Positions 61,342 through 64,000 of a DNA stretch of 64,000 nt are shown piece after piece. The position numbers and the translations under genes are program-made. The notes under the pieces were generated by a model. It did no database searches. It was given only the letters and a program-made list of their open reading frames with translations, and was not told the origin of the DNA. Position 1 is the stretch's first letter, and each line of letters starts with the position of its first letter. Origin of the DNA: Spirochaetaceae bacterium bin103 (GTDB lineage Bacteria; Spirochaetota; Spirochaetia; SZUA-6; Bin103); the NCBI GenBank assembly GCA_002238925.1, contig MPNH01000014.1:1-64000 (forward strand). Reading direction: 5' to 3'.

Positions 61342-64000
61342 TCAAGGCAGGTTCAGCGGGATGGTGACGTCGCGCTCCGGCACCCGGTAGGCGCGGTAGG
61401 TCCACACCTCCTGGTCGCCCTCGGTCATGTTGACGTGCAGGTGGGCGGTGCCGGTGGCGGGGTCGACCTCGCTGATGGCAATCGCTTCCCTCGGGGTCAC
61501 CGTTCCGCTGCGCGTGGTGCCCTTGGTGCCCCAGCTTATCAGCCAGTGCACGTCGCCGCCGAAATTGTCGAGTACCGACACCCCGCCCTCGAAGGGGAAG
61601 TACCCGTATCTCTCCGGCAGGCGGTATTGGCGCAGCAGCTTGGCGTACAGACCGGACGAAATGTCGTACTCCACGGCGCGTGAAAATGGCGGGCCGTCCT
61701 TGCGGTCGCCCACGCATTGCACCCCATTGTCGAACATCACCACCGTGTCCGACGCAGTAAGAGTTGCCTGGTGCTGGCCGCAGAACTCCTCGGTCACCTC
61801 GTCTTCGTCGACCATCGCGAGGAACTGCGTGCCGGAGCCCGCCGCCGGTGCGGTGCCGCCGAGCTTCCACTCCACGGCGCCGGTCGACCCGTCAATGCGC
61901 ACCACCGAGGAGCAGCCGCGGAAGGAGGCGACGTAGTCGCCGTCGGCGAGCAGTTGCAGTCCGTTGAGGTGGGCGTAGGTATCGGGGTACAGGCCGACCC
62001 GGCAGTCGTTGCCCACCCGCAGCACGTCCCGGTGGTCCCACGAGTTCCAGGTGAATCGTGATTCGCCTTCGCTGGTTCGGCGCTGGATGACCGAGTCGCG
62101 GGTGGTCTGGGTGTCCGATCCGCCGTAGGGGCTGAAATCCCGTCCGTCGGAGTCGGTGTAGTAGGACAGCAGCACGTAGTCGCCGTTCGCAGCGACGTGA
62201 AAGTCGTGGCCGTCGGTATGCGACAACGGGGCCACCGTCTGCACGGTGGAGGTTACCTGGAAGCGCTCGCCGAGGAGGTCTATCTCCCAGTTGCCGAACG
62301 CCGAGTTGCTCAGGTCGTGCGCCGGCCGGCGGGAGACCGAGTAGGTGCCGTTGCCGTGCGCCTTGAAGTCCAGGGCCCAGAACTCGTCGTCGGCGCGGGC
62401 GGTGGTGAGTTGACGGTGGAATCGCGGCACGCCGTTGTTGTCGAGCACGGCCAGGAAGGTGGTGTTGGTCGAGTAGCCGCCATAGGTGGGCGCGACGAGC
62501 AGCAAGCCGGCCTTGACCTGATCGGTCTTTGCCAGAATCTCGATGTCCGGGAAGGCGGCGGGCAGGCAGTGCACGACGTAGGTGGCGGTTGCGGCGCCGT
62601 CGCTGAGCTCGACCGCGACGTCGTGGTCCGCGTCCACCGTGACTTCCGTTTCCAGGGTGCCTGCCGCCACCTCGTTGGCGTCCGTATCGGCGCGCAGCAG
62701 GGTCAGGCGGGCGTCGCTGTCCACCGCCCGCGCGGTGATGCTGAGGGTGGTGGAGTCGCCGCACGGCAGCGCGTAGTGCAGCACGGCGGCGTCGAACGCC
62801 GGGTACATGGTGCCGTCCCCGCCGGTGACCAGCAGGGAAGCCAGCTCGGGGGCCGCCGCGGCGACGGCGGCGGCCAGGCGCGCCGGGTCGGCGTCGTCGG
62901 AGATCGTGCCGGTGGCGGCGGCCACCGCCAGCGAAGCGCCGGCCGGGGCGCGCAGGGTGACCATGAAGGTCTCGGGCTGTTCACCGGCGGCGTCATCGAT
63001 AACCGGCACGGCGATGCTGGCCGCCGTGTCGCCGGCGCGAATCGTGAGCGTGCCGCTCGCCGCGGTGTAATCGCTTCCGGCGGCGGCGGTTCCGTCCGCG
63101 GTCTCGTAGTCGACGGTAACCGTGCGCCCGCTCGCCGGCGCAAGTACGACCGCGAACGTCATGGTGCCGTCGCCCGAGCCCTCGGTAAGGGCGCCGTCGG
63201 CGATGCTCAGGTCGGGTACCGGATCGTTGTCCTCTATGGTGCCCACCGCGCGGCCCCGTTTCGCGTGCACGGTGGCGTTGACCGCCGCCTGCAAGCTGAC
63301 CGTGAACTGTTCGGTGTCCTGCTCGTCAAGCGCGTCGTCGGCAATCGGGACCACCGCCGTGGCCGCCGTGGCGCCGGCCGCGAAGGTCAGCGTGCCGCTC
63401 ACGTGCGTGTAGTCGGAGCCGGTCGCGGCGGTCAGGTTGGCGGTCGCGAACCGCACCGTGACCGTGCGCCCGCTCGCCGGCTGCAGCCGCACCGGAAACC
63501 GCATGCTGCCGCCGCCGGCGCCTTCCGCCAATCGCGCGTCGCCGATGCTCACTAGCGGAGGCGCGTCATCATCCTCGATCAGGCCCGAGGTCGCCAGGCT
63601 CACGCCGCCGCCGGCGAGTGCCGCGTTGCTCGCGTTGCTCAGCGTCACCGTGAACGCTTCGGTGCCCTCGTCCAGGCTGTCGTCGTTCAGCGTTACCGTG
63701 ATCGTCTGCGCCGCCGTCGACCGGGCCGGGAATCGCAGCGTCCCGCTCGCCGGGGTGTAGTCCGCGCCGCCGGTCGCCGTGCCGCCGTTCGAGCTGGTGG
63801 CGTAGTCCACGGTCACTGCCTGGTCGCTGCTCCGGCTCAGCGTCACCGCGAACATGATCCTCCGCGCCTCCTCCGACCCATACGCCGCCGCCGCCGCCAG
63901 GGTCGGAGTGTCATCCTCCACGATCGTTGCCGTGACGGTCGCGCGCGTCACCGCGTCGTAGCCGCCGCCGCTTGCCGCGTGGGTGAGTTCGACCGGGGCG
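61342..64000 (-). CDS. Calx-beta repeat arylsulfotransferase-like protein, 5' end outside window
   Basis: At least 886 residues; the frame is open to the window edge, where it already encodes APVELTHAASGGGYDAVTRA, so the start is beyond 64000. N-terminal part: at least four Calx-beta domains with the pattern EGxxTFxVxLxPAS, VDYETADGTA, GSDYTAASGTLT and IEDND. C-terminal half from about VKAGLLLVAPTYGGY: a six-bladed ASST-type propeller with THTDGHDFHV-like (SHTDGHDFHVAANGDYVLLS), WNSWDHRDV, AHLNGLQLLADGDYVASFR and EFCGQHQATLTASD, where His residues would be catalytic. Probably secreted, calcium binding, transferring sulfuryl groups between phenols. Confidence 0.8.
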   Translation of the reverse strand, partial: APVELTHAASGGGYDAVTRATVTATIVEDDTPTLAAAAAYGSEEARRIMFAVTLSRSSDQAVTVDYATSSNGGTATGGADYTPASGTLRFPARSTAAQTITVTLNDDSLDEGTEAFTVTLSNASNAALAGGGVSLATSGLIEDDDAPPLVSIGDARLAEGAGGGSMRFPVRLQPASGRTVTVRFATANLTAATGSDYTHVSGTLTFAAGATAATAVVPIADDALDEQDTEQFTVSLQAAVNATVHAKRGRAVGTIEDNDPVPDLSIADGALTEGSGDGTMTFAVVLAPASGRTVTVDYETADGTAAAGSDYTAASGTLTIRAGDTAASIAVPVIDDAAGEQPETFMVTLRAPAGASLAVAAATGTISDDADPARLAAAVAAAAPELASLLVTGGDGTMYPAFDAAVLHYALPCGDSTTLSITARAVDSDARLTLLRADTDANEVAAGTLETEVTVDADHDVAVELSDGAATATYVVHCLPAAFPDIEILAKTDQVKAGLLLVAPTYGGYSTNTTFLAVLDNNGVPRFHRQLTTARADDEFWALDFKAHGNGTYSVSRRPAHDLSNSAFGNWEIDLLGERFQVTSTVQTVAPLSHTDGHDFHVAANGDYVLLSYYTDSDGRDFSPYGGSDTQTTRDSVIQRRTSEGESRFTWNSWDHRDVLRVGNDCRVGLYPDTYAHLNGLQLLADGDYVASFRGCSSVVRIDGSTGAVEWKLGGTAPAAGSGTQFLAMVDEDEVTEEFCGQHQATLTASDTVVMFDNGVQCVGDRKDGPPFSRAVEYDISSGLYAKLLRQYRLPERYGYFPFEGGVSVLDNFGGDVHWLISWGTKGTTRSGTVTPREAIAISEVDPATGTAHLHVNMTEGDQEVWTYRAYRVPERDVTIPLNLP

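Overview
The window is about 64 kb of very GC-rich bacterial chromosome, densely packed, with most neighbouring genes overlapping by 4 bp (ATGA, GTGA or TTGA). It looks like a free-living or host-associated spirochaete, but this is inference. The support is an Asp-type MurA, a 60-residue bacterial histone-fold protein, and a solute-binding protein whose signal peptide ends in an Ala-Gly-Gly type site as is common in spirochaetes. No rRNA, tRNA, CRISPR array or recognisable transposase was seen.

Region 1 (1-16.5 kb) is accessory DNA. It holds a broken HNH endonuclease gene with a tandem-repeat linker, a hicBA pair whose toxin has lost its middle, and an exporter operon (ABC, DUF1854, ABC). Next come an S66 carboxypeptidase, a RES-domain protein paired with a glycine-rich protein, an MNT/HEPN pair, and a two-gene ABC exporter with a small membrane protein. 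A frameshifted ECF sigma factor closes the region. Two decayed copies of an ABC transporter 3' end lie between these cargo genes.

Region 2 (16.5-25.4 kb) is mainly housekeeping: cupin, dcd, gltA, a PhoB/PhoR-type two-component system, a frame-disrupted glycosyltransferase, htpG and trpS. Region 3 (25.5-27.1 kb) is a deletion-scarred defence locus. The last residues of HigB, the N-terminal half of HigA, a DNA methyltransferase that lost about its central third, and an open restriction endonuclease gene lie in a row.

Region 4 (27.1-38.2 kb) starts with a tightly overlapped operon on the minus strand (PurO-type IMP cyclohydrolase, tag, NYN nuclease, purM, alkyltransferase-like protein, DUF402). 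It continues with folC, the histone-fold gene, a potassium channel, murA, rpmE2 and a CaiB-family CoA transferase.

Region 5 (38-64 kb) is transport and surface biology. It has two tandem FG-GAP/UnbV lipoproteins, a dipeptide-type ABC system dispersed over three places (binding protein at 41.8 kb, permeases at 46.2-48.3 kb, ATPases at 58.4-60.5 kb), a second MNT/HEPN pair, a Ddn-like protein, an SDR, a site-2 protease, an NHL lipoprotein and a zinc-type dehydrogenase. It also has a SulP transporter, a sugar-catabolism trio (two isomerases and a Gfo/Idh dehydrogenase), a broken GNAT gene, TauE/SafE, a ZIP transporter and the 3' part of a large Calx-beta/arylsulfotransferase gene.

The most striking overall pattern is that genes for toxins, nucleases and modification enzymes carry internal deletions or frameshifts, while adjacent housekeeping genes are intact. 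Whether this is real decay or an assembly artefact cannot be decided from the sequence alone.
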